The notes beneath the pieces are model-generated. The model did no database searches, was not told where the DNA came from, and worked only from the letters and a program-made list of their open reading frames with translations. This document shows, piece by piece, positions 16,313-24,601 of a stretch of 33,528 nt of DNA; the stretch's first letter is position 1, and every line of letters starts with the position of its first letter. The translations under genes were made by a program, and so were the position numbers. The stretch is from JAQBFJ01 sp032123435 (lineage in GTDB: Bacteria > Verrucomicrobiota > Kiritimatiellia > UBA8416 > JAQBFJ01): positions 1-33,528 of the forward strand of contig JAQBFJ010000031.1 of the NCBI GenBank assembly GCA_032123435.1, given 5' to 3'.

Positions 16313-18526
16313 TTATTGACCCGGCATGGCGGCTTGCAGGCGTTGTTGGAGGCTGGTACGGCGGAGTCTGATTTTGTTGTTGTTGATAGCGATATATACT
16401 GCTTTTTGAGATCCGATGAGGCAGACCAGTTTACGGCCACGTGTTATGGCTGTATAGAGGAGGTTGCGCTGAAGCAGTTTAAAATGCTGTGTTGCCAACA
16501 GGATTATGACGGCCGGGTATTCGTTACCTTGTGATTTATGGATTGAGCAGGCGTATGCATGAATAAGCTCATCTAATTCATGGAATTTGTATTTGATCGG
16601 GCGTCCATCCATTTCGACGATAATTTCCTGATCGACAGTATCTATTCGCGAGATGTGGCCTATATCTCCGTTGAAGATGTCCTTATCGTAGTTGTTTTTG
16701 ATTTGCATGACACGGTCGCGTATTCGGTATAGTCTGCCGAACCGGCTTATTTCGTCGCCGACCGGGTTGATGGCTTCCTGCAGGACGGCATTGAGGTTGT
16801 CGGCGCCAAGCTGATTTTTGCGCATAGGTGTAAGGACCTGGATATCGGTCATTGGGTTAAATCCGAACTTTTCGGGGATACGTTCGGCAATCAGGCTGAT
16901 CATTTTCTGTATGACCTGATCGGGCTCATTGGCGGGCAGGAAGTAGAAATCGGAATCTTCGTCGTTCACTTGTTCCAGCGGCTCTCCGTTATTAACGTGA
17001 TGCGCGTTCTGAACGATCAATCCGCCTGACTTCTGGCGGAAGATGGTGTCCAATTTCTTGGATACGATTGCATTTGAATTTATGAGATCGCAGAGTGTAT
17101 TGCCTGGCCCGATACTTGGCAACTGGTCGGCATCTCCGACCATAATCAATAGAGCTTTATCGGGAATTGCTGAGAGGAGGTCGTTAAGCAGTGAAATATT
17201 TACCATGGACATTTCATCGATAATGAACACGTCGCCTTTCAGCGTGTTATTTGATCCATGTTCGAATCGTCCGGTATTTGGCAGGTACTTGAGCATGCGG
17301 TGGATGGTTTTTGCCTCATGGCTGGTGGTTTCGCTCATTCGTTTTGCTGCTCTACCGGTGGGTGCGGCGAGGTGTATGATGAGCTTCCTTGCTTTAAAGA
17401 CATCTACAAGAGCTTTGATAATAGTTGTTTTTCCTACGCCTGGTCCGCCTGTTATAATACAGGCTTTTTCCAGCATGGCGGATTGGAGGGCTTTGACCTG
17501 CATGGGTGAGAAGGTGAGGTGCATATTTTTCTGAGCCCACATCACGGCTTTTTCCGCATTGATGGGCGTGAATCCTGAAGGAGTGGATAGCAGGCGCCTG
17601 ATTTTTTGTGTTACGCCGACCTCGGCTTTATGTATCTCTGTTATATAGATGTTATCTGTTTCTTTAATAAGAGTTCCGCGTTTGATTTCCTCATTAAGTG
17701 CTTCGGCCAGGATTTCTGCTGGTATGTCGAGTAATGCTGTTGCCTGCAGTATCAGTTCGGGCGCGGGGCAGAAGCAATGACCTTCCTCCGTGATGGTGCG
17801 GAGAACGTATACGATTCCGGCGCGGGCGCGAATATCCGATGTTGGCTGTATGCCGACACTCACGGCTATCTTATCGGCAGTTTTGAATCCGATGCCCCAG
17901 ATATCCTCGCAGAGCTTATATGGATTGGTGCGTATAAATGTTATTGCATTGTCACCGTAGTGACGAAATATTCTAACGGATTGTGCGTTGCCGATGCCGT
18001 GTCCCTGAAGGAATATCATGATATCACGGACGCCCTGCTGTTCTTTCCATGAATCTCTGATTCTTTGTCGTCTTATTGGTCCGATGCCTTCGACTGCCTC
18101 CAGTTTTTTTGATTCTCTTTCTATTATTCTGAGGGTGTCGGCGCCGAATGCTTCAACGAGCCGTTTGGCGTTTATCTTACCTATGCCTCTTATCATTCCG
18201 CTTGCCAGGTATCTTTCTATGCCTTTGATTGAGGTTGGTGGAATACATGTTATTAAATCGGCCTGAAACTGGTAACCGTGTTGAGAGTGTCTATTCCAGA
18301 TTCCTTTTGCGGTTAATGTTTCGCCGAGCCATATTGCGGGGCATTTACCGACTACGGTTGTTGGATCTTGTCGGCCTTCTATTTTTATTGAGCAGACGGT
18401 ATAGCCGGTTTCTTCTGAGCGGAATATGATATTTTCGACGATACCGGTGATATTGTTATCATTAAGATCTGGGGCTTGTGTTCCCGTTCTTTTTCTATTT
18501 TTTCGTTGAAATTTTGTTGTTTTCAC
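16313..18526 (-). CDS. recD2: RecD2-type ATP-dependent DNA helicase
   Basis: 737 aa, the usual length for RecD2. The N-terminal OB-like part (ITGIVENIIFRSEETGYTVC) and a helix-hairpin-helix region (GIGKINAKRL, VEGIGPIRRQRI, WGIGFKTADKI; about 110-220) precede the SF1B helicase core. The core has Walker A TGGPGVGKTT (359-368), Walker B IIDEMSM (D437-E438), and near the end YACSIHKSQGNEYPAV with YTAITRGRK. It is a 5'-3' helicase that acts in DNA repair without RecBC. The start is a GTG at 18526 with no strong ribosome-binding site. No recB or recC is in the window. Confidence 0.92.
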   Translation of the reverse strand: MKTTKFQRKNRKRTGTQAPDLNDNNITGIVENIIFRSEETGYTVCSIKIEGRQDPTTVVGKCPAIWLGETLTAKGIWNRHSQHGYQFQADLITCIPPTSIKGIERYLASGMIRGIGKINAKRLVEAFGADTLRIIERESKKLEAVEGIGPIRRQRIRDSWKEQQGVRDIMIFLQGHGIGNAQSVRIFRHYGDNAITFIRTNPYKLCEDIWGIGFKTADKIAVSVGIQPTSDIRARAGIVYVLRTITEEGHCFCPAPELILQATALLDIPAEILAEALNEEIKRGTLIKETDNIYITEIHKAEVGVTQKIRRLLSTPSGFTPINAEKAVMWAQKNMHLTFSPMQVKALQSAMLEKACIITGGPGVGKTTIIKALVDVFKARKLIIHLAAPTGRAAKRMSETTSHEAKTIHRMLKYLPNTGRFEHGSNNTLKGDVFIIDEMSMVNISLLNDLLSAIPDKALLIMVGDADQLPSIGPGNTLCDLINSNAIVSKKLDTIFRQKSGGLIVQNAHHVNNGEPLEQVNDEDSDFYFLPANEPDQVIQKMISLIAERIPEKFGFNPMTDIQVLTPMRKNQLGADNLNAVLQEAINPVGDEISRFGRLYRIRDRVMQIKNNYDKDIFNGDIGHISRIDTVDQEIIVEMDGRPIKYKFHELDELIHAYACSIHKSQGNEYPAVIILLATQHFKLLQRNLLYTAITRGRKLVCLIGSQKAVYIAINNNKIRLRRTSLQQRLQAAMPGQ

Positions 18527-18600
18527 GATTTTTTCTGCAGGAAGAACAGCTCCTCAGCCCGCTTATCTCACGAGTTCAGAGTGCGCAAGCTCCAAGGCAT

Positions 18601-18637
18601 GCGGTGTTCGGCTATAGTCAACTATGCCGAATGCCGC
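18601..18637. repeat. Imperfect hairpin beside repeat copy B
   Basis: GCGGTGTTCGGCTATAG pairs imperfectly with CTATGCCGAATGCCGC across a TCAA loop. It directly abuts the 180-bp repeat and may be part of a longer element in this copy. Confidence 0.5.
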
Positions 18638-18817
18638 ATAACGCAGGCGATTACGCGCTCCGGGCTCGCCTCTGGTGAAGAATTGTATGCATCTTTTCTC
18701 TTCTGAAACCTTATTACAAACTGTATTTGCCAAATAATCTTCTACTACTACACAAAGCCATTGTTTTACAACTTCTTATCCCTCACGCATGCGATTCTTC
18801 ATGAAATATGCGGGTTA
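18638..18817 (+). repeat. Dispersed ~180-bp repeat, copy B
   Basis: Near-identical in its inner ~135 bp to copy A in the opposite orientation, including the long shared blocks ACAAACTGTATTTGCCAAAT and TTTTACAACTTCTTATCCC. Its arms TGAAGAATTGTATGC (18676-18690) and GCATGCGATTCTTCA (18787-18801) form an inverted repeat with two mismatches. It lies in the divergent recD2/response-regulator gap. Confidence 0.75.
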
Positions 18818-18996
18818 GGGCATGTTGGACCTTTAAGGGCGGCCTTTCAAGCGCAAAAGTAAAGATGGTTAATTATATATTGATTGTGACGCGCATTCGA
18901 GGCACAATGCAGCAATCAGCATTCTTTCTGTATAAAGAATCCAGATTTATTTTACAGAGATGAGGGTGAGCATTTGACTCTTGTGAGGTGTGGCTA

Positions 18997-19386
18997 ATGG
19001 AAAAGAAGGGCGTTAAAATACTTATATTAGATGACGACAGTACCGTGCTGGAAGCGTTGAGTAATATGCTGGCCGAGCATGAGTATGAAGTGGAATGTTG
19101 TGACAATGCCAAGCAAGCAGTTGAGATGGTGGCCGGAGTTGTCTATGATTTTATTCTTGTTGATTATAAAATGCCGGAGAATGATGGTATATGGTTCATG
19201 AAGAATGCTAAGTTACCTCGTGAAACCAAGGTATTGCTTATTACGGCGTATGTTAACCGGCATGTAATTGATAAGATGTTTGAGTTAGGCGCTTCCGGCT
19301 ATCTTATTAAGCCTTTTGATGAGGAGTACCTGATCAGGAATGTGGAATTTCATGGTAAAGGCGGTCGGGTAGACTCTTCGCTCTAA
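18997..19386 (+). CDS. Single-domain response regulator (CheY-like)
   Basis: 129 aa from the ATG at 18997, with GAGGTG 7 nt upstream. It is a complete receiver domain: acidic pocket LDDDS (residues 11-15), phosphoacceptor D56 in ILVDYKMP, T83 in LITAY and K105 in YLIKPFD. There is no output domain, so it would act through protein contact or as a phosphorelay step. No histidine kinase is nearby. The family is certain, the pathway unknown. Confidence 0.88.
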   Translation: MEKKGVKILILDDDSTVLEALSNMLAEHEYEVECCDNAKQAVEMVAGVVYDFILVDYKMPENDGIWFMKNAKLPRETKVLLITAYVNRHVIDKMFELGASGYLIKPFDEEYLIRNVEFHGKGGRVDSSL

Positions 19387-19845
19387 TCGGAATATTTCAC
19401 GAGAGACCTGCTGTGCGAAGGATTTACCGTTCTTCTCAACAAAGCGCCAATTCACGGTATGTTCATACAGTTTCATTATTAAAGAGAATTGAATGTCCAA
19501 TATCCAATAACCAAATCCAATGACCAAGTGTGGGAAAGGGGGAGAAAGACCATTTCGCTGTAAGTTGTTGATAAAACGTTGATTAACTCAAAGATGGGGC
19601 AGAATGTTTGACGGAACTTTTCAAGCTGGTATGCCGGGTCATGAAAAAGGCAACGGGTATAGTGGCAAGGTTGATATTTAGCGAAAAACACAATAGATTT
19701 TGGGTTTTTATCATTTCTGATAAACTCAAGATATTCAGATGTCATTTTTCCGAGGAAACATGGCATATGGCTCATTAAGGTATGCTTTATGCTCATATAG
19801 AATGTGGGTATTAGAGTGGTTAGTGAACCTGAGGAGGTGATTGTG
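19387..19845. other. Intergenic region, low-complexity and repeat-like
   Basis: About 460 nt. 19451-19480 matches the 3' end of uvrC (12529-12558) at 25 of 30 positions. 19492-19527 is built from repeated CCAA/AATCCAA-type words. The rest shows no gene; minus-strand frames across it lack ribosome-binding sites and known domains. Confidence 0.5.
19451..19480. repeat. 30-bp segment shared with the uvrC 3' end
   Basis: 25 of 30 bases match 12529-12558 in the same orientation, centred on the shared word TTCATACAG. In the uvrC copy it spans the stop codon. It may be the edge of another dispersed repeat. Confidence 0.5.
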
Positions 19846-20040
19846 ATGTCAGTATTATCGGATCTGATCAGGGATCGTGAAATGTGGCATGATCGGCAGA
19901 AGGCGTTAGTTATGCATCACAAGCATATTATAACGGCTATTGACTGGGGTGCGCTGGTTGGCGTTGGGTTATGCGTTTATTTTTATCATAGCAGGATTCT
20001 ACTGATGTTGAGGCCACTGTTTACGATTTTGAATCGTTGA
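19846..20040 (+). CDS. Small single-pass membrane protein, hypothetical
   Basis: 64 aa from the ATG at 19846, supported by a strong GAGGAGGTGA 5 nt upstream; the frame is open to 19804 but has no better start. The N-terminal half is charged (LIRDREMWHDRQK, HHKH) and is followed by one hydrophobic segment (about residues 30-45, ending in Tyr-Phe-Tyr) and a second mildly hydrophobic tail. No family is recognised. It lies convergent with phoH, separated by a 24-bp inverted repeat. Confidence 0.55.
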   Translation: MSVLSDLIRDREMWHDRQKALVMHHKHIITAIDWGALVGVGLCVYFYHSRILLMLRPLFTILNR

Positions 20041-20088
20041 ACGTGTGTGAGAGCAGGAGGAGATTTTTTGACAGTATTTATGAAACTG

Positions 20089-20167
20089 CTCTAGCCTGAA
20101 TTATTCATGAAGTTTCGCAACCTACACACGCTCGCGGTAGATTCTTCATGAATAATGCACGCTAGAG
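20089..20167. repeat. Inverted repeat with 24-bp arms, possible bidirectional terminator
   Basis: Arms 20089-20112 and 20144-20167 pair over 24 bp with two mismatches around a 31-nt loop. The right arm overlaps the phoH stop codon. Both arms contain TTCATGAA, and the right arm region carries ATTCTTCATGAA (20141-20152), the core seen in the 180-bp repeat. The position between convergent genes fits termination, but the shared core ties it to the dispersed repeat family. Confidence 0.65.
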
Positions 20168-21487
20168 GTATTTTGCGGCAATGGCGGCGAGTGTGCTTCT
20201 TTCGCTGGTGGTCAGAGTGACATGTCCATGAATGGCGTTTTCCTTAAGTCGTTCTGCGGCGTACGTTAAGCCGTTGCTTGACGCGTCGAGGTATGGATTA
20301 TCGATTTGGTATGGATCTCCGGTGAGGACCATTTTTGTTCCATCTCCCGCTCTTGTGATAACGGTTTTTATTTCGTGAGGAGTCAGGTTTTGTGCTTCGT
20401 CGATTATCACGTACTGACCTGGTATAGAGCGGCCCCTTATATATGTAAGGGCTTCCAGCGTCATGGTTTTATCTTTTATCAGGTTTTCGATTCTATCCTG
20501 AACGGTATCTTTTGATTTCCTTTTGCCTTCGGCGCTGTCGGCGCCGTCTCTGAGCAGGTAGGCGAGGTTATCGAAGATGGGTTGCATCCAATGGGACAGT
20601 TTCTCTTCCTTTCCTCCCGGCAGGAATCCGATATCGTTCCCCATGGGAATGATGGGGCGTGAGACGAGTACGTGATCGTATTTCCGGTCCCTTATGGTTG
20701 TCTGCAGGCCCGCGGCGAGAGCCAGCAATGTTTTACCCGTACCTGCTTGTCCGACGAGGGTGACTATTTGAATGGCCGGATCCAGCAGAAGCTGTATCGC
20801 CATTCTTTGTTCTCTATTTTGCGGGCGTACATTCCAGACGCGTTCATGTTTACTGGGGAGCAGTTGGATTGTATCGGAATTAAGGACGCGGCCGATGGCG
20901 GTGTGTTGATCGTTAGTTTCATCCTTGAGTATAACGAACTGGTTTGGGAAACATTTCACCTTTATCCCTGTTACTGTTTTATTTTCCTGCAGTTCTTTTA
21001 TGATGCTGCCGTGCACGGTGATTTCGTTATAGCCTGAATATAGTTCATCGAAATTAACTTTTTGCTTTTCAAAATCGACGACTCGCAGGCCCAGCGCGTC
21101 TGCTTTCAGGCGTGCGTTTATATCCTTGCTTACGAACACTACTTCGCGGCCTGCTTTATGTAATTCGTATGCAACGTGGAGAATTCGGTTATCTGCCACT
21201 TCTATATCTAGTTCCAGTTCATCGGGTTTTCTTGTTATTGATGTTATGCTGAGTATTCCTCCGTTATTCAGAGGTACACCTTTACGCAGGCTTCCTTTAA
21301 CGCGCAATGCGTCGAGTCTGCGTATTACCTGTCGAGCGTTTCGGCCGAGTTCATCGTTATGGCTTTTGAAGTTATCGAGTTCTTCTATGACGGCCATTGG
21401 GATAACGACTGTATTATCTGCGAATGATTCAATGGCTTCGGCGTTATGAAGGAGGACGTTAGTATCAAGAACGAATGTTTTTGTCAT
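20162..21487 (-). CDS. PhoH family protein with N-terminal PIN domain (YlaK-like)
   Basis: 441 aa. Residues 1-150 form a PIN-type RNase domain (FVLDTNVLLH with D8, VIEELD with E35/E36, FVSKDINAR with D122). A linker precedes a PhoH-type ATPase with Walker A LVGQAGTGKT (244-253), then VSRPIIPMGNDIGFLPGGKEEK and Walker B YVIIDEAQN. PhoH2/YlaK-type proteins couple RNA unwinding to cleavage. The start ATG lies 2 nt before the cdd stop region (cdd ends at 21490), so it is the last gene of the ilvC-pdp-cdd-phoH operon. Confidence 0.88.
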   Translation of the reverse strand: MTKTFVLDTNVLLHNAEAIESFADNTVVIPMAVIEELDNFKSHNDELGRNARQVIRRLDALRVKGSLRKGVPLNNGGILSITSITRKPDELELDIEVADNRILHVAYELHKAGREVVFVSKDINARLKADALGLRVVDFEKQKVNFDELYSGYNEITVHGSIIKELQENKTVTGIKVKCFPNQFVILKDETNDQHTAIGRVLNSDTIQLLPSKHERVWNVRPQNREQRMAIQLLLDPAIQIVTLVGQAGTGKTLLALAAGLQTTIRDRKYDHVLVSRPIIPMGNDIGFLPGGKEEKLSHWMQPIFDNLAYLLRDGADSAEGKRKSKDTVQDRIENLIKDKTMTLEALTYIRGRSIPGQYVIIDEAQNLTPHEIKTVITRAGDGTKMVLTGDPYQIDNPYLDASSNGLTYAAERLKENAIHGHVTLTTSERSTLAAIAAKYL

Positions 21488-21489
21488 TT

Positions 21490-21906
21490 CTATGCTCCAT
21501 TTTTCATTTTAAATGTATTTGGTAACAGGGTGCCCAGGCATGTTTCCTCAAATGCGTCGAGATTATTAACTGTTGCAAGGTATATGGGGAAATCAGCAGG
21601 GCAGAATTCGGCCATTACCTGTCGGCATGCGCCGCATGGGAATGGTGTTGGGCAGGTTGATGATGGTTGGCAATCGGAGACGATGGCTATTGCCTTGAAT
21701 TGCGTATGTCCGGCGGAGATTGCGGATGAAAATGCGGTTCGTTCAGCGCAAATGGTCAGGCCGTAAGACGCGTTTTCCATGTTAACACCTTCAAATATGT
21801 CGTTGCTCGCGGTTAAGAGTGCCGCGCCTACGCGGTAATGTGAGTATGGGCAGTAGGCGTTTTTTGTTATGGAAAAAGCTTTTTCGATGAGTTGGCGTGG
21901 CGTCAT
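21490..21906 (-). CDS. cdd: Cytidine deaminase, homotetrameric type
   Basis: 138 aa, normal for the short tetrameric class. Zinc ligands C53 (TICAERTAF, with catalytic E55), C91 and C94 (PCGACRQVMAEF) are all present, and NASYGLT is conserved. It deaminates cytidine and deoxycytidine to uridine and deoxyuridine for salvage. It overlaps the upstream phosphorylase gene by an ATGA and is followed 2 nt later by phoH. Confidence 0.93.
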   Translation of the reverse strand: MTPRQLIEKAFSITKNAYCPYSHYRVGAALLTASNDIFEGVNMENASYGLTICAERTAFSSAISAGHTQFKAIAIVSDCQPSSTCPTPFPCGACRQVMAEFCPADFPIYLATVNNLDAFEETCLGTLLPNTFKMKNGA

Positions 21907-23207
21907 GATATTACCTCCATGATTAAAGGTGTTGGATCCGGCTGTTCCGGTGAGAATGCGAATGCCTTTTCAAGGATTTTAAGGGCTTCGTTCAATTTAT
22001 CCTTGTCGTTGGAGTGCAAGGTCAGGAGCGGCTCGTTTTTTTCCATATATTGACCTGTTTTAACGATGCCTGTTATTCCGGCTGTGTGATCAATGTTGTC
22101 GTCCACTTTCCGACGGCCAGCTCCGAGACAGACGCATGCGCGTCCGATCGAATCGGCATCTATTCCGGTTACATATGCTTTTTGTGGTGACGGATATTCG
22201 TGTTTCAGGTTAGCGGATGGCAGGAGGGATGTATTTTTGATGGTTTCTACGTTCCCGCCGTGCAGATGGACCATTTCGCAGAGTTTTGAGAAAGCTTTGC
22301 CGGAGCTGATATGGGTTCGCATGGTTTTTACAGCGTCCTCGTATTTTGTAATTTTACCGGACAGCACGCACAGGCGGGCGCCGAGTTCGGCTGTAATTAC
22401 GGCCAGGTCTTCGGGGCATTTTCCATTAAGGGCATTGACGGTTTCTATTATTTCGACGGTATTGCCCACGGCATGGCCGAGTGGCTGGTTCATATCTGTT
22501 ATGATTGCGGTCATATTCTTATTCATACGGCGCCCGATTTCCACGATGGTTTCGGCTAATTCACGGGCGTGTTGCGGTGTTTTCATAAATGCTCCGGAAC
22601 CGCATTTCACGTCGAGCACGAGTGAATCTATACCTTCGGCGAGTTTTTTTGACATTATGCTTGCGGCTATAAGCGGGATAGACGGCACTGTGCCGGTAAC
22701 ATCGCGCAGGGCGTAAAGTTTTTTATCTACTGGGGCCAGTTCGCTGGTTTGGCCTATTATTGAGCATGCGCACTGTTCGAGTACGTGTATAAATTCCTGA
22801 GAAGAAAGGTTTGTGCGGTATCCTGGAATTGATTCCAGTTTATCGAGGGTTCCGCCGGTGATGCCGAGTCCGCGCCCGGAGATCATGGGGATGGCGAGTC
22901 CGCATGATGCCACAAGCGGGGCCAGCAAGAGTGAGACTTTATCGCCGACGCCGCCTGTTGAATGTTTATCTACTTTGGGCATTGGTATTGATGACGTATC
23001 GAGTATTGTGCCGGATTTCAGCATTGCGTCTGTAAGAACGGCTGTTTCGTCGAATGTCATGCCCTGGAAATAGACGGCCATTGCGAATGCTGACATCTGG
23101 TAGTCGGGTATTGTGCCGTTGGAGTATCCTTCAATAAGGGAGCGAATTTCTTTTTCCGTGAGTTGGTGTCCGTCACGTTTTTTTTCGATGATCCATTGCG
23201 GCAACAT
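21903..23207 (-). CDS. pdp: Pyrimidine-nucleoside / thymidine phosphorylase
   Basis: 434 aa, close to Bacillus PyNP. Hallmarks are KVDKHSTGGVGDKVSLLLAP (phosphate and base binding), MISGRGLGITGGTLDKLES, LDVKCGSGAFM and, near the C-terminus, a region with RKVDDNIDHTAG. It phosphorolyses uridine/thymidine to base and (deoxy)ribose-1-phosphate. With cdd directly downstream it forms a pyrimidine salvage pair. DeoA (thymidine-specific) is the alternative name; length and motifs favour PyNP. ilvC lies 14 nt upstream. Confidence 0.9.
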   Translation of the reverse strand: MLPQWIIEKKRDGHQLTEKEIRSLIEGYSNGTIPDYQMSAFAMAVYFQGMTFDETAVLTDAMLKSGTILDTSSIPMPKVDKHSTGGVGDKVSLLLAPLVASCGLAIPMISGRGLGITGGTLDKLESIPGYRTNLSSQEFIHVLEQCACSIIGQTSELAPVDKKLYALRDVTGTVPSIPLIAASIMSKKLAEGIDSLVLDVKCGSGAFMKTPQHARELAETIVEIGRRMNKNMTAIITDMNQPLGHAVGNTVEIIETVNALNGKCPEDLAVITAELGARLCVLSGKITKYEDAVKTMRTHISSGKAFSKLCEMVHLHGGNVETIKNTSLLPSANLKHEYPSPQKAYVTGIDADSIGRACVCLGAGRRKVDDNIDHTAGITGIVKTGQYMEKNEPLLTLHSNDKDKLNEALKILEKAFAFSPEQPDPTPLIMEVIS

Positions 23208-23221
23208 ATGATGAAGATAGA

Positions 23222-24322
23222 CTAATTTGATTTTCTACCCGCGACTCCCCTGGTTGAGCGTGTGATCGTTTTTGCTTTTTCTTTCGGGCGCAGGCTTCTA
23301 ACGGCTTTTCCGGCCTGCCACATTTCCGAGTTCCCCATGGAGGATAGTTCTTTGTCCAGCATCTGCTTGTAGTTTTTTGCACCGCAGGCTCGTATAACGC
23401 GAGCAGTTTCCTTGCCGGACTTAACTGCCTTATAGAGTTTATCAAAGACGGGTAATGTGGCTTTCTTGAAGTGGGGTTTCCAGTCGAGTGCACCGCGCTG
23501 GGCGGTTGCGGAGCAGTTTGAAAACATCCAATCCATTCCATTTTCGTCTACGAGCCGGATAAGGCTCTGGGTTAGTTCTTCAACAGTTTCGTTGAACGCC
23601 TCGCTTGGTGAATGGCCGTGTGCCCGGAGGGTGTCATACTGTGCTTCCATGACTCCGGCCAATGCGCCCATGAGTATTCCGCGTTCGCCGGTGAGGTCGC
23701 TATAGACTTCTTTCTGGAAGGTGGTAGGGAACAGGTATCCTGATCCGATTCCGATACCTATGGCCAGGCATCGTTGTTTTGCGTGGCCTGTGGCGTCCTG
23801 GAATACCGCGTAGCTGGAGTTGATACCTGCGCCTGAGAGGAAATTTCGGCGCACGGAGGTGCCGGAGCCTTTGGGCGCGACGAGGATGACATCCACGTTC
23901 TTGGGAGGGATTACCTTTGTCTGTTTATCATAGACGATGGAGAATCCGTGTGAAAAATAGAGAGCATTGCCTGGGGCAAGGCATTTCTTTATTGAGGGCC
24001 AGATGACCATTTGGGCGGCATCGGTTACGAGCATTTTTATTATGGTTCCGCGTTTGGCGGCCTCTTCGATATCAAACAACGTTTTGCCTGGGATCCAGCC
24101 GTCTTTTCTGGCGCGGTCCCAGTCTTTTGGGAAAGCTTTTGATTGTCCGATTATTACTTTGAATCCGTTATCTTTCAGGTTAAGAGCCTGTGCTGGGCCT
24201 TGTACGCCGTAGCCAATGATAGCGATTACTTCGTTTTTCAGAATTTTTCGCGCTTTAACAAGCGGGAATTCTTTTCTTGTAATGATTGCTTCCTTAACAC
24301 CTCCGAAATCTATAATAGCCAT
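23222..24322 (-). CDS. ilvC: Ketol-acid reductoisomerase, eukaryote/Bacteroidetes-like type
   Basis: 366 aa. The Rossmann motif is AIIGYGVQGPAQALNLKDNG, followed by VDVILVAPKGSGTSVRRNF, INSSYAVFQDATGHA, the metal/substrate segment VYSDLTGERGILMGALAGVM, and GHSPSEAFNETVEELTQS. These segments, and the CSATAQRGALDW stretch, resemble fungal Ilv5 and Bacteroidetes KARI more than E. coli or Bacillus IlvC. It converts acetolactate to dihydroxyisovalerate using NAD(P)H and Mg2+ (branched-chain amino acid synthesis). The start has a consensus AGGAGG. It heads an operon of pyrimidine salvage genes; no ilvB/N/D is nearby. The last ~25 residues are Arg/Lys/Ser-rich. Confidence 0.92.
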   Translation of the reverse strand: MAIIDFGGVKEAIITRKEFPLVKARKILKNEVIAIIGYGVQGPAQALNLKDNGFKVIIGQSKAFPKDWDRARKDGWIPGKTLFDIEEAAKRGTIIKMLVTDAAQMVIWPSIKKCLAPGNALYFSHGFSIVYDKQTKVIPPKNVDVILVAPKGSGTSVRRNFLSGAGINSSYAVFQDATGHAKQRCLAIGIGIGSGYLFPTTFQKEVYSDLTGERGILMGALAGVMEAQYDTLRAHGHSPSEAFNETVEELTQSLIRLVDENGMDWMFSNCSATAQRGALDWKPHFKKATLPVFDKLYKAVKSGKETARVIRACGAKNYKQMLDKELSSMGNSEMWQAGKAVRSLRPKEKAKTITRSTRGVAGRKSN

Positions 24323-24368
24323 AGCGTCTTACCTCCTGTTTGGTTTTATATCATTGTTGAACTTCTGC

Positions 24369-24396
24369 ATAGTAGACGGTTGCATGTGAACGTCAA
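24369..24396 (-). promoter_or_regulatory. Likely sigma-70 promoter of the ilvC operon
   Basis: On the minus strand TTGACG (24391-24396) and TACTAT (24369-24374) are 16 bp apart, about 45 bp upstream of the ilvC start. Confidence 0.5.
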
Positions 24397-24601
24397 TATT
24401 TTTATTGTCGTATTCTAAATATTGGCATGGATGCCGAGGGGTGGGTTACAATATGCGGACAAAACGGATAGTATTGTGAAAAATGGTGTGTAAAAGGTGA
24501 TCAAAGCGGTTAAGATGAAATTAGACGAGGATTGACGTGATTCGGAAATGCGTTCTTTTTTTACTTTTCGACATTACGGTAAAAGTATATAGAAGCAATA
24601 G

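Larger units (their letters stand above)
18527..18996. other. Divergent intergenic region holding repeat copy B
   Basis: 470 nt between recD2 (minus) and the response regulator (plus). It contains an imperfect stem (about 18601-18637), repeat copy B (18638-18817), and an AT-rich stretch (18860-18960) likely to hold the response-regulator promoter. Short frames crossing it follow the repeat and are not conserved between copies. Confidence 0.6.

Noticed and set aside
18476..18706. 76-aa and 66-aa plus-strand frames between recD2 and the response regulator
   Set aside because: They overlap the recD2 start and the dispersed repeat and have no shared frame with copy A.
19285..19796. Two minus-strand frames antisense to the end of the response regulator and the gap after it
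   Set aside because: No ribosome-binding sites or domains; much of the sequence is low-complexity CCAAT-type words.
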